Assembly (NCBI GenBank): GCA_017651465.1
Contig: JAGCCX010000084.1
Coordinates: 1 to 64,000, forward strand
Source of the DNA: Bacteroidales bacterium
GTDB taxonomy: Bacteria > Bacteroidota > Bacteroidia > Bacteroidales > UBA932
Direction: 5' to 3'
Length of the DNA stretch: 64,000 nt
Shown here piece by piece: positions 56,464 to 64,000 of this stretch (the stretch's first letter is position 1; each line of letters begins with the position of its first letter). The position numbers and the translations under genes are program-made. The notes beneath the pieces are model-generated. The model was not told where the DNA came from and made no database searches. It was given only the letters and a program-made list of their open reading frames with translations.

Positions 56464-58062
56464 ATGAAGAATGTTTCAGCTGTATTATCGGTCCTCGCCC
56501 TGCTCGTCGTGTCTTGTACGCAGGAGCGGATCGATGTCGGGCGACTCGTAGAGAACTATTCACAGGTAACCATCCCGGCACCGGATCTGACCGGTATCAC
56601 CGACAATGGAAAAGAAGTCCTGAAGCTTTACCGTATGGCGGCCGATGAAGTAGATAAGATCTACTGGCAGCAGTATTTCGGCGACGGGCAGGCCCTGCTG
56701 GGCTCGCTTTCCGACCCCGATGAAAAACTGTACGCCCAAATCAACTACGGCCCGTGGGACCGCATTGACGGAAAAGCTTTTCTTCCCGGATACGGCAGCA
56801 AGCCCGAAGGAGCTTGCTTCTATCCTGCCGACCTGACCAGGGAGGAATTCGACACCTGGGATGATCCCTGCAAAGACAGTCCTTATACGCTTGTAAGGCG
56901 CAATGCCGACGGCTCTCTCAAGACCGTTTGGTATCACGATGCTTACTCTCAATCCATAGGCACCATTGAAGGATATCTGCAAAGGGCTGCCGACGTTACG
57001 ATCAAGGAGAGCGTGCGCAACTACCTTCTCAAACTGATAGAAGGCCTCAAGACAGACGATTACTACGAGAGCAACAAAGCCTGGCTTGAGATGAACGACA
57101 GCAAGATGGACCTCGTTATCGGGCCGATCGAGGCCGCCGACGACGGTCTTTACGGAAAGAAGGCCTCGTACGGAGCCTACGTCCTGCTCAAGAATCTTCA
57201 GCGCACCGAGGAGCTCAGCGCCATTTCGGCCCGTATGCCCGAGCTTCAGGCTCTGTTGCCCGGCGATCCCGCCAACCACGATTTCGTTCCGGGAGCCGAA
57301 TCGGACATCTTCTCCTGCAACGTGCTTTACTGCGGCGGTTATACCAATGCAGGATTCAAGGTCATCGGCATCAACTTCCCCTACGACACCAAGGTACAGG
57401 AAGAATTGGGCACCCGTACCATTATCTTCGACAATGTAATCCGCGAGAAGTTCAACCGCACCGTACACCCCGTGGGCAGTGCCCTTCTGGAGGATGTGTA
57501 TCAGCCGCACGTAGACGCCAGCGCCTTCTACTGGCTCATCGTTTTCCGCGAGATTGCCAAAGGACTGGGCGTGAAAGAAACCGTTAACGGAAAAGGCACC
57601 GTGGCCGAGGCTCTCGCCGATGAGGCCCTGGCTGTGGAGAAGGCCAAATCAAATGTCCTGGGTGCCTGGCTATGCGCCCAGGAGGCCGAGGCTTATCACA
57701 TTTCGGCCCTCTTCCAGAAGGAAGACGTGATTACCACCTTCGTTACCAACACCATACGTTCCGCCAGGTTCGGCGCCGCCGACCCTACGGGCATCGCCAA
57801 CATCATAGTTTACAACTATCTGCTTGAGAGCAAAGCCATTACCTGGAATGCTTCGGGACGCTACAGCATCGACTACGACAAGACCTGGCAGACGCTGGAA
57901 TATCTTGGTTCGGAGATTCTCCGCATCCAGGCACACGGCGACGTAGAGGCAGCCCGCAACTGGGCGGCAAAATACGGCATCGCAGGACCCGAGAGCCTGT
58001 CCGACAAACGGGTTCTGGAGAGGGCCGGCATTCCCGTCGATATACGCTTTACCTATGAATAA
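56464..58062 (+). CDS. M49 (dipeptidyl-peptidase III)-like lipoprotein with altered zinc site
   Basis: This 532-residue lipoprotein has signal peptide MKNVSAVLSVLALLVVSC with Cys18. The family is recognised by NYGPWDRIDGKAFLPGY, FYPADLTREEFD, the VNGKGTVAEAL block after the active-site helix, and FTTFVT..RSARFG-type segments. In active relatives the helix carries HExxH; here it reads R362-E-I-A-K366, so both zinc His are replaced, and the downstream E in E(E)xKAD reads VEKAKSN. Catalysis by a bound zinc is unlikely. It is probably a binding or scaffold protein on the periplasmic side. The transporter gene follows after 25 nt and a close paralog lies beyond it. Confidence 0.82.
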   Translation: MKNVSAVLSVLALLVVSCTQERIDVGRLVENYSQVTIPAPDLTGITDNGKEVLKLYRMAADEVDKIYWQQYFGDGQALLGSLSDPDEKLYAQINYGPWDRIDGKAFLPGYGSKPEGACFYPADLTREEFDTWDDPCKDSPYTLVRRNADGSLKTVWYHDAYSQSIGTIEGYLQRAADVTIKESVRNYLLKLIEGLKTDDYYESNKAWLEMNDSKMDLVIGPIEAADDGLYGKKASYGAYVLLKNLQRTEELSAISARMPELQALLPGDPANHDFVPGAESDIFSCNVLYCGGYTNAGFKVIGINFPYDTKVQEELGTRTIIFDNVIREKFNRTVHPVGSALLEDVYQPHVDASAFYWLIVFREIAKGLGVKETVNGKGTVAEALADEALAVEKAKSNVLGAWLCAQEAEAYHISALFQKEDVITTFVTNTIRSARFGAADPTGIANIIVYNYLLESKAITWNASGRYSIDYDKTWQTLEYLGSEILRIQAHGDVEAARNWAAKYGIAGPESLSDKRVLERAGIPVDIRFTYE

Positions 58063-58087
58063 TCTGTTCACGCAATTATACTAAACT

Positions 58088-59593
58088 ATGTTCAAGATAT
58101 TTACAGGTTTCAATCTGGTCGATCAGATGCACAAGTTGCGTCAGAACAACAGATTCAACCTCTCTATACTAAAGAAAAAGAGCATCGGGCTCATTTTCGT
58201 CGCCATCATCGTCCTCGTACTCTGGATGCTGCCGACGGAATCGTTCGGAATAGACGGCCTCACCCAAGTCCAGCAAAGGATCATCGCCATTTTCGTTTAC
58301 GCTACCCTGATGTGGGTATTTGAACTGGTGCCCGCCTGGGCCACGTCGGTTTCGATAATGGTCTTCTTGCTGCTGCTCACCTCCGACTCGGGCATCAAAT
58401 GGATTTGCAATCCCGAGTCGGCCGGACAGCTCCTCAGCTACAAGCAGGTTATGGCGAGTTTCGCCGATCCGGTGATAATGCTCTTCATAGGCGGCTTCGT
58501 CCTGGCCATCTCAGCCACCAAGACGGGCCTCGACGTGCACCTGGCCCGAGTGCTTCTCACCCCCTTCGGCAAGAAAACCGAGAACATCCTTCTGGGCTTT
58601 ATGCTGGTGACCGCCCTCTTCTCGATGTTCATCAGCAATACTGCCACTACGGCTATGATGCTCACCTTCCTGACGCCTGTATTCAAACAGCTTTCCGATG
58701 CCGGAAAAGGCCGGATAGGACTGGCCCTCAGCATACCTATCGCCGCCAACCTTGGCGGTATGGGAACGCCCATCGGCACGCCGCCCAACACCATCGCTTT
58801 GAAATATCTGAACGACCCGGACGGCCTCAATATGGGCATAGGCTTCGGCCAGTGGATGCTTTTTATGGTTCCCCTGGTGATAATTATGATCCTCATAGCC
58901 TGGACCTTGCTCAGGAAGATTTTCCCCTTCACCCAGAAGACCATCGAGTTAAAGATCGACGGCGAGATGAAGCGCGGCAAGTCAACCACCCTGGTCATAG
59001 TCACTATGATCGTCACCATCTTGCTCTGGATGATGGATACCCTCACCGGTATCAATACATATACGGTAGCGCTGATTCCATTCGCGGTCTTTGCGATGGC
59101 CGGCGTGGTCACAAAATACGACCTTGAAGAAATCAACTGGTCGGTTATCTGGATGGTTGCCGGCGGATTCGCACTCGGGTATGCTATGAACGGCTCGGGT
59201 CTCGCAGCCTTGGTGGTCCGTGCCATACCTTTCGGCAACTTCTCGCCGCTCCTGATAGTCATACTCTCCGGCCTGCTCTGTTACGGGCTTTCCAACCTTA
59301 TCTCCCACTCCGCCACGGCAGCCCTGCTGATGCCCATCCTGGTGGTAGTCTGTACGGCTATGGGAGACAAGCTCGCAGCCATCGGAGGCACTTCCACTGT
59401 GCTCATCGGTGTAGCGATAGCTTCCAGCAGTGCAATGATCCTGCCCATATCCACCCCGCCGAATGCCCTGGCATACGCCACCAACCTCATCCAGCAGAAA
59501 GATATGATCAAGATGGGTGTTATCGTAGGGTTAATCAGCGTCGTTCTGGGCTACCTGGTACTCTTTGCGGCCGGTTCGTTAAACATTGTCTAA
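58088..59593 (+). CDS. DASS (SLC13) family sodium:anion symporter
   Basis: This 501-residue membrane protein with about 11-13 hydrophobic segments carries the DASS signatures: SNTATTAMMLTFLTP (the SNT motif of the first repeat), ANLGGMGTPIGTPPNTIAL, SHSATAALLMPI (second repeat, SNT changed to SHS) and ASSSAMILPISTPPNALAYAT. Relatives import dicarboxylates, citrate or sulfate with Na+. It lies between two paralogous M49-like lipoproteins (25 and 17 nt spacing), which suggests that the lipoproteins and the transporter work on the same substrate stream. Confidence 0.92.
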   Translation: MFKIFTGFNLVDQMHKLRQNNRFNLSILKKKSIGLIFVAIIVLVLWMLPTESFGIDGLTQVQQRIIAIFVYATLMWVFELVPAWATSVSIMVFLLLLTSDSGIKWICNPESAGQLLSYKQVMASFADPVIMLFIGGFVLAISATKTGLDVHLARVLLTPFGKKTENILLGFMLVTALFSMFISNTATTAMMLTFLTPVFKQLSDAGKGRIGLALSIPIAANLGGMGTPIGTPPNTIALKYLNDPDGLNMGIGFGQWMLFMVPLVIIMILIAWTLLRKIFPFTQKTIELKIDGEMKRGKSTTLVIVTMIVTILLWMMDTLTGINTYTVALIPFAVFAMAGVVTKYDLEEINWSVIWMVAGGFALGYAMNGSGLAALVVRAIPFGNFSPLLIVILSGLLCYGLSNLISHSATAALLMPILVVVCTAMGDKLAAIGGTSTVLIGVAIASSSAMILPISTPPNALAYATNLIQQKDMIKMGVIVGLISVVLGYLVLFAAGSLNIV

Positions 59594-59610
59594 TATAGCA
59601 GCGTGAATCT

Positions 59611-61212
59611 ATGAAAAAGAATCTGATTCTGACCGCCATAACCGTGATTGCGGTGGTCTCGTGCAACGAAACAAAATCTCCCTTTACACGCAACGTCGAG
59701 GACTATTCGGTGGTGACCATCACCGCACCGGACCTGAGCGGCATAACGGACAATGGCAAAGAGGTGCTCAACCTCTACCGCTTTGCCGCCGACGAGGTGG
59801 ACGCCATTTACTGGGAGCAGTTCTTCGGGGACAAGCAGGCCCTGCTGGACGGCATCTCCGACCCTGTACAAAAAACCTTTGCCGAGATTAACTACGGTCC
59901 CTGGGACCGCACTACAGGCAAGTCGTTTGTAGAGGGCTACCCCGACTGCCCTCCGGGCGCAGGCTTCTACCCTGCCGATATGACTAAAGAAGAATTCGAC
60001 GCCTGGGACAACCCCGACAAGAACAGTCCCTATACCCTCATCAGGCGCAGTGGCGACAATTCTCTTGAAGCCATATGGTATCACGATGCCTATAAAGAAC
60101 ATATCGACAAGATCGCCAACTATCTTAAGGCTGCGGCGGACATCACCATCAAGCCCAGCGTAGCCAAGTACTTGCTCAGCAAGGCGGAGGCGCTCAAGAC
60201 CGACGACTACTACGAGAGTTCCCTCGCCTGGCTCGATATGGACGACAGCAAGATGGACCTTGTGATCGGGCCCAACGAGGCCGCCGACGACCAGCTGCTG
60301 GGTATCAAGCGTTCCTATGAGGCCTTCGTCCTTCTCAAGAACGAGGCCCGCACCAATGAGTTGATGCAGTATGTATCACGTATCGAGGAGTTCCAGCAGG
60401 ACCTTCCCGGCGATGACGCTTACAAGGCCTTCCAGCCCGGCACCGGTTCCAACATCTTCTCCTGCGACGCTCTCTACTATGCCGGCAAGGCCAATGCAGG
60501 CGTGAAAGTCATCGCCCTCAACCTGCCGTTCGATTCCGACGTCCAGCGCGACCACGGAACCCGTACCATCCTGCTCGAGAACATCATCAACGCCAAGTAC
60601 AACCATATCGTGAATCCCAGCGGAGAAATCCTCCTGGCACGCGAATACTCCTCCCACCTCTCGGCGGACGCCTTCTTCTGGAACATAGTCTTCCGTGAGG
60701 TGGCGCACGGCCTGGGAGTGAAGGAGACAGTCAACGGCAAGGGCAGCGTGGTGGAAGCCCTGGGCAGCGCGGGAATCACTCTTGAGGAAGTCAAGGCCAA
60801 TACTGCCGGAGTGCTTCTTGTGTGCAATCTTCAGAAGCATTACGACATCCATCACCTCTTCACCAAGGAAGACGCTCTTGCGACCTTCTTTGCTTCGCTG
60901 CTGCGTTCCGAGCGCTTTGGCGAGGGCACCGCTCTGGGCCGCGCCAACATCATAATATACAACTATCTTGCAGAGGCCGGAGCCTTCAAGCGCAACGACT
61001 CCGGGCAGTACTCCCTGGATTTCAAGAAGATGGAAGAAGCACTCGAGGGCATTACCGCCCTGGTGCTCAAGACCCAGGCCACCGGCGACAAGGCATTTGC
61101 CGATGAGTTCGAGGCGCAATACTCAAAGCGCAGCGCCAATTATGACGCCGACTGCCTGAGCCTTGGTCTCGAGAAGATTCCTGCGGATATAAGATTTAAC
61201 TTTACTCGGTAG
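59611..61212 (+). CDS. M49-like lipoprotein, paralog with partly altered zinc site
   Basis: This 533-residue lipoprotein has signal peptide MKKNLILTAITVIAVVSC with Cys18. It aligns almost without gaps with the protein at 56464-58062 (shared GITDNGKEVL.LYR.AADEVD, NYGPWDR, FYPAD.T.EEFD, KTDDYYES, DSKMDLVIGP.EAADD). Its helix reads R362-E-V-A-H366 and its second motif LEE(392-393)VKAN, so it keeps the second His and the Glu but has Arg for the first zinc His, like its paralog. Activity would need a changed metal site. Arg is encoded by different codons in the two copies, which points to an old, retained change. It converges with the CofE-like gene (11 nt overlap). Confidence 0.82.
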   Translation: MKKNLILTAITVIAVVSCNETKSPFTRNVEDYSVVTITAPDLSGITDNGKEVLNLYRFAADEVDAIYWEQFFGDKQALLDGISDPVQKTFAEINYGPWDRTTGKSFVEGYPDCPPGAGFYPADMTKEEFDAWDNPDKNSPYTLIRRSGDNSLEAIWYHDAYKEHIDKIANYLKAAADITIKPSVAKYLLSKAEALKTDDYYESSLAWLDMDDSKMDLVIGPNEAADDQLLGIKRSYEAFVLLKNEARTNELMQYVSRIEEFQQDLPGDDAYKAFQPGTGSNIFSCDALYYAGKANAGVKVIALNLPFDSDVQRDHGTRTILLENIINAKYNHIVNPSGEILLAREYSSHLSADAFFWNIVFREVAHGLGVKETVNGKGSVVEALGSAGITLEEVKANTAGVLLVCNLQKHYDIHHLFTKEDALATFFASLLRSERFGEGTALGRANIIIYNYLAEAGAFKRNDSGQYSLDFKKMEEALEGITALVLKTQATGDKAFADEFEAQYSKRSANYDADCLSLGLEKIPADIRFNFTR

Positions 61213-62404
61213 AGTAATTATCGAAATAGCCCTGGACGAGCACCACGGGAGTGCCTTTGTCGCCGGAGCCGCTGGTAAGGTCACACAGTGAACCTATCAA
61301 GTCGGTGAGCTGGCGGGGCGTGGTTCCCTCCGATGCCATCTTGCCCTTAAGATTTGCATCTTTGAGGCGTATGCTCTCGGAGATGGCGTTACGCAGCTCC
61401 TCCCCTTTGAGGCTGGCAAACTGGCTGTCCGCCAGGTATTTGATCTTGAGCTCGTTGGGAGTGCCGCGAAGGCCCTCGGTGAATCCGGGCGACACTACCG
61501 GGTCGGCGAGTTCCCAAATCTTGCCCTGCGGGTCCTTGAAAGCTCCGTCGCCGTACACCATAACCTCAACGTGCTTGCCGGTGGCTTGGAGTATGCGGTC
61601 CTGCACCTCGTGGACTACCGCGCTGCAATTGCGGGGAAACAGTTTGACTTTGTCTTCCGTGGCCTTGTTGGAGCCCAGCAGGCCGTAGTTCTCGTTGTAG
61701 CCGCTTCCGTCCACGGGGGCGGTCAATATCTGGTCGAGGCCTATCGCCAACCTGGCTCCGGCCTTCTGCAGGAGGCGGCGGGTGCGGAAACGCGTATGAA
61801 TGTCGCAGTTGATAACCGTATCGGTGTACTGGAGGATTACTTCGGGCCTGTTGGCGAATACGAACTCCACCTCGGCGCCCTCCGAACGCACAAGCTCGGA
61901 ATAATACTCCACATAATCTACGCCGGTGAATTCGTGCAGGTTGACCCCGAACAGCTCGCGGTAGCGCTCTAGCGTCAGCACGTCGGAATACGGGTTCACG
62001 CCGGCCTCATCCAGGCGGTCGAGGCTCATAAGCGAATTACCTACCTCGTCGGAGGGGTAAGAGAGCATCAGAACCACTTTGCTGCACCCTTTTGCTATAC
62101 CCTTGAGGCAGATGGCGAAACGGTTGCGGCTCAAAATGGGGAAAATCACACCCACGGTTCCGCCTCCGGTGCGGGCCTTGACGTCTTTTGCAATATCGTC
62201 GACGGTAGCATAATTACCCTCGGACCTTGCAACCACCGACTCGGTTATGGCGATGACGTCGCGGTCGCGGATTTCGAAATCTTCTTCACGGGAAGCGTCA
62301 AGGACGCATTCTGAAACAATTGCCGGGAGAGAATCCCCCTGACGGATGATGGGGCAGCGGATACCCCGCACTACTGTGCCGGTTTTTCTTACGCGTGTTT
62401 TCAT
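61202..62404 (-). CDS. CofE-like protein (coenzyme F420-0:L-glutamate ligase family)
   Basis: This 400-residue protein resembles the F420-0:glutamyl ligase family: an early [28 protein letters not shown] block, then [26 protein letters not shown], and the later [28 protein letters not shown]. In archaea and actinobacteria CofE adds glutamates to F420, but I see no F420 synthesis genes here and Bacteroidales are not known to make F420, so the substrate is probably different. A promoter with TAACTTTG (62423-62430) and CTTG 19 nt upstream lies before it. Monocistronic as far as visible. Confidence 0.8.
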   Translation of the reverse strand: MKTRVRKTGTVVRGIRCPIIRQGDSLPAIVSECVLDASREEDFEIRDRDVIAITESVVARSEGNYATVDDIAKDVKARTGGGTVGVIFPILSRNRFAICLKGIAKGCSKVVLMLSYPSDEVGNSLMSLDRLDEAGVNPYSDVLTLERYRELFGVNLHEFTGVDYVEYYSELVRSEGAEVEFVFANRPEVILQYTDTVINCDIHTRFRTRRLLQKAGARLAIGLDQILTAPVDGSGYNENYGLLGSNKATEDKVKLFPRNCSAVVHEVQDRILQATGKHVEVMVYGDGAFKDPQGKIWELADPVVSPGFTEGLRGTPNELKIKYLADSQFASLKGEELRNAISESIRLKDANLKGKMASEGTTPRQLTDLIGSLCDLTSGSGDKGTPVVLVQGYFDNYSTE

Positions 62405-62509
62405 TTTTTAGTGCGTTACATACAAAGTTATATCCAATTCTCGTTTGTGCAAGGGATATTAATAGAATTTTATTAACACCCGATTGTTGATAATTATCGC
62501 AAATACTAT

Positions 62510-62541
62510 ATTGTAAGTATCGGAGATTAATTGTAGCTTTG
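62510..62541 (+). promoter_or_regulatory. Promoter of the pur genes
   Basis: ATTG (62510-62513), a 20 nt spacer and TAGCTTTG (62534-62541) fit the consensus. The leader to purC is about 32 nt. No purine riboswitch fold is evident in this short leader. Confidence 0.65.
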
Positions 62542-62579
62542 TTCCTTGTTTTGATAGGCTAACCTTCTTCAATCATATT

Positions 62580-63263
62580 ATGAGAAAAGTTTATACTGGC
62601 AAAACCAAAGATGTCTTCGCTCTGGAAGACGGCAACTATCTTCTCAAATTCAAAGATGACTGCACCGGCAAGGACGGAGTGTTCGATCCCGGCGAGAATT
62701 CAATCGGCCTGACCATCGAGGGCGTAGGCGACGTAAACCTCAGGATGTCTGTCTATTACTTCGAGAAACTCAATGCCGCAGGCATCCGTACTCACTTTAT
62801 TTCCGCCAACCTGGCGGACACTACGATGGAAGTCCTTCCCGCCAAGGTTTTCGGCCACGGTCTGGAAGTAATCTGCCGCAACAAAGCCGTCGGCAGCTTC
62901 ATCCGCCGTTACGGAGAATACATAGAGGAAGGGGCAGACCTGCCCTCCTATGTAGAGATGACCTTCAAGAACGACGCCAAGGGCGATCCTCTCGTGACCA
63001 AGGAAGGCCTGGTGGTCCTGGGAATAATGAACGAGCGCCAGTATGACGACATCGCGGAAATGACACGCCGCATCACCAAGGTAGTGGCCGACGATATGCT
63101 GGAGAAGGGCCTGGTGCTGTATGATATCAAATTTGAGTTCGGATACGACGCCGAGGGCAAGGTTATGCTCATCGACGAGATAGCTTCCGGAAATATGCGC
63201 GTCTATAAAGACGGCAAATACATCGAGCCGATGACCCTGTCAAAACTGTTCTTCCAGAAATGA
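62580..63263 (+). CDS. purC: SAICAR synthase (phosphoribosylaminoimidazole-succinocarboxamide synthase)
   Basis: This 227-residue enzyme joins CAIR and aspartate with ATP in de novo purine synthesis. Recognisable blocks are [64 protein letters not shown], and [30 protein letters not shown] with the catalytic acidic residues. Length is that of the short bacterial form. Its stop overlaps the purE start by 4 nt (ATGA). Confidence 0.96.
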   Translation: MRKVYTGKTKDVFALEDGNYLLKFKDDCTGKDGVFDPGENSIGLTIEGVGDVNLRMSVYYFEKLNAAGIRTHFISANLADTTMEVLPAKVFGHGLEVICRNKAVGSFIRRYGEYIEEGADLPSYVEMTFKNDAKGDPLVTKEGLVVLGIMNERQYDDIAEMTRRITKVVADDMLEKGLVLYDIKFEFGYDAEGKVMLIDEIASGNMRVYKDGKYIEPMTLSKLFFQK

Positions 63264-63727
63264 AAGTAGCTGTCATTATGGGAAGCGCCAGCGACTGGGA
63301 CGTTATGTCGCCCTGCTGCGCAACCCTGGAAGAATTCGGCATTCCCTACGAGAAGCGGGTACTCAGCGCTCACCGCAATCCCGGTCCCCTGGCAGAATAC
63401 GTAGCATCCCTCAGGGAGAAAGGCTGCGAGATTGTTATTGCGGGAGCCGGCGGAGCCGCACATCTGCCCGGAGTCATCGCCGCCCTTACCACACTGCCGG
63501 TCATCGGCATCCCCGTCAAGTCCAAGGCGCTCTCCGGGATGGATTCGCTCCTCTCAATAGTTCAAATGCCGTCCGGCATCCCCGTTGCCACTATGGCCAT
63601 TGACGGGGCAAAGAACGCTGCGCTCTTTGCCGTCGCGATACTCGCTCTGAAGGACGAGGGCCTCTGTCAAAAACTCCAGCAGTTCCGCAAGGACCAGAGC
63701 GACAAAGTTTTGAACACGGTAATATAA
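63260..63727 (+). CDS. purE: N5-carboxyaminoimidazole ribonucleotide mutase
   Basis: This 155-residue PurE converts N5-CAIR to CAIR. The class signature is [15 protein letters not shown] at the N-terminus, followed by [18 protein letters not shown] with the catalytic His, and [28 protein letters not shown]. It precedes purL and overlaps purC by 4 nt. Product of the same pathway as purC and purL. Confidence 0.96.
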   Translation: MKVAVIMGSASDWDVMSPCCATLEEFGIPYEKRVLSAHRNPGPLAEYVASLREKGCEIVIAGAGGAAHLPGVIAALTTLPVIGIPVKSKALSGMDSLLSIVQMPSGIPVATMAIDGAKNAALFAVAILALKDEGLCQKLQQFRKDQSDKVLNTVI

Positions 63728-63729
63728 CT

Positions 63730-63766
63730 GCCCACCCCCGCCTGCGCGCCGGTGGGCTGCTTTTTT
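63730..63766 (+). terminator. Terminator-like hairpin between purE and purL
   Basis: GCCCACC (63730-63736) and GGTGGGC (63751-63757) pair around a GC-rich loop and are followed by TGC and six T. It lies only 6 nt before the purL start, so it could be an intra-operon attenuator rather than a final terminator. Confidence 0.65.
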
Positions 63767-63772
63767 AATTGA

Positions 63773-64000
63773 ATGGATACGCCTAAAAGAATATTTGTAG
63801 AAAAACGGGAAGGGTTCCGTGTGGAAGCCTCAAGCCTGCTGCGCGATTTCAACGAGAACCTCTCACTTTCGCTGCGCTCGCTGCGGCTCTTCAAAGTCTA
63901 TGACCTGTTCGGTTTTTCTCCCGAGCTTCTGGACAAGTGCCGCTATACCGTTTTCGGCGAAATAGTTACCGACCTGGTGAGCGACAGCTTTCCCCAGGAT
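63773..64000 (+). CDS. purL: Phosphoribosylformylglycinamidine synthase, 3'-truncated by the window
   Basis: The first 76 residues begin MDTPKRIFVEKREGFRVEASSLLRDFNENL and continue LRLFKVYDLFGFSPELL and TVFGEIVTD. They match the N-terminal PurS-like domain of the long PurL form (about 1200 residues in relatives). The enzyme makes FGAM from FGAR, glutamine and ATP in purine synthesis. No stop is reached. The start is the only ATG after the hairpin at 63730-63766. Only the beginning is visible, so domain order beyond it is assumed. Confidence 0.85.
   Translation, partial: MDTPKRIFVEKREGFRVEASSLLRDFNENLSLSLRSLRLFKVYDLFGFSPELLDKCRYTVFGEIVTDLVSDSFPQD

Noticed and set aside
1..64000. CRISPR array, prophage or insertion sequence
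   Set aside because: No regular direct repeats with spacers, no transposase, integrase or phage structural genes were found in the reading.

Overview
The window comes from a Bacteroidota chromosome, most likely order Bacteroidales. The evidence is many SpII lipoproteins with fimbrillin-like, BACON and Big_2 domains, a type V fimbrial locus (FimA/Mfa1-, FimB/Mfa2- and DUF4906-type proteins), TMEM43 and bactofilin genes, and repeated promoters of the Bacteroidota form TTTG-N18-20-TAnnTTTG. Base composition is GC-rich for the order, which would suit Alistipes-like or Cryptobacteroides-like lineages, but genus cannot be fixed from the sequence alone. The window looks like chromosome: housekeeping genes are interleaved with surface-protein loci, and no phage, insertion sequence, CRISPR array or rRNA operon was seen.

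Layout. 1-4206: 5'-truncated hutI, then two tandem paralogous lipoproteins on the minus strand, the second preceded by a 49-codon ORF. 4240-12061 (minus): one long operon of an unknown protein, a lipoate-protein ligase, gcvT, gcvH, gcvPA, gcvPB, a secreted phosphoesterase and an SDR oxidoreductase, closed by a hairpin terminator. 12129-17592: an arginase-fold gene, then a type V fimbrial operon headed by a small ssb. 17885-21911: Zn-ribbon protein, bactofilin, secA. 21971-28262: a glycan-assembly cluster with three GT2 transferases, a pyruvyltransferase-FrhB fusion and a flippase. 28307-36949: tRNA-Gly, TMEM43, a BACON lipoprotein with its own short upstream ORF, an HI0933 flavoprotein, trkA, another GT2 and a SlyD-type isomerase. 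37006-42313: DUF1846, a GlpT-like transporter, grpE-dnaJ, rplS, tRNA-Arg. 42312-45536: a gene remnant, then a third short ORF plus large lipoprotein. 45608-52214 (minus): four overlapping lipoprotein genes ending in a periplasmic-binding-protein/legumain (C13) fusion. 52228-61212: secreted M28 peptidase, trkH, a cysteine-less OxyR-like regulator, and two M49-like lipoproteins flanking a DASS transporter. 61202-64000: a CofE-like protein and purC-purE-purL (purL runs off the end).

How the genes work together. The gcv operon pairs glycine cleavage with an enzyme that can lipoylate GcvH. grpE and dnaJ supply Hsp70 co-chaperones. trkA and trkH are the two halves of a K+ uptake system placed about 19 kb apart. 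purC, purE and purL belong to de novo purine synthesis. Much of the rest concerns the cell surface: pili, lipoproteins, glycan synthesis and envelope proteases. The least explained parts are the C13-fusion lipoprotein operon, the three short-ORF/lipoprotein modules, the two M49-like proteins with altered zinc motifs, and the pyruvyltransferase-FrhB fusion. All assignments were made by reading sequence and motifs; no database search was run.
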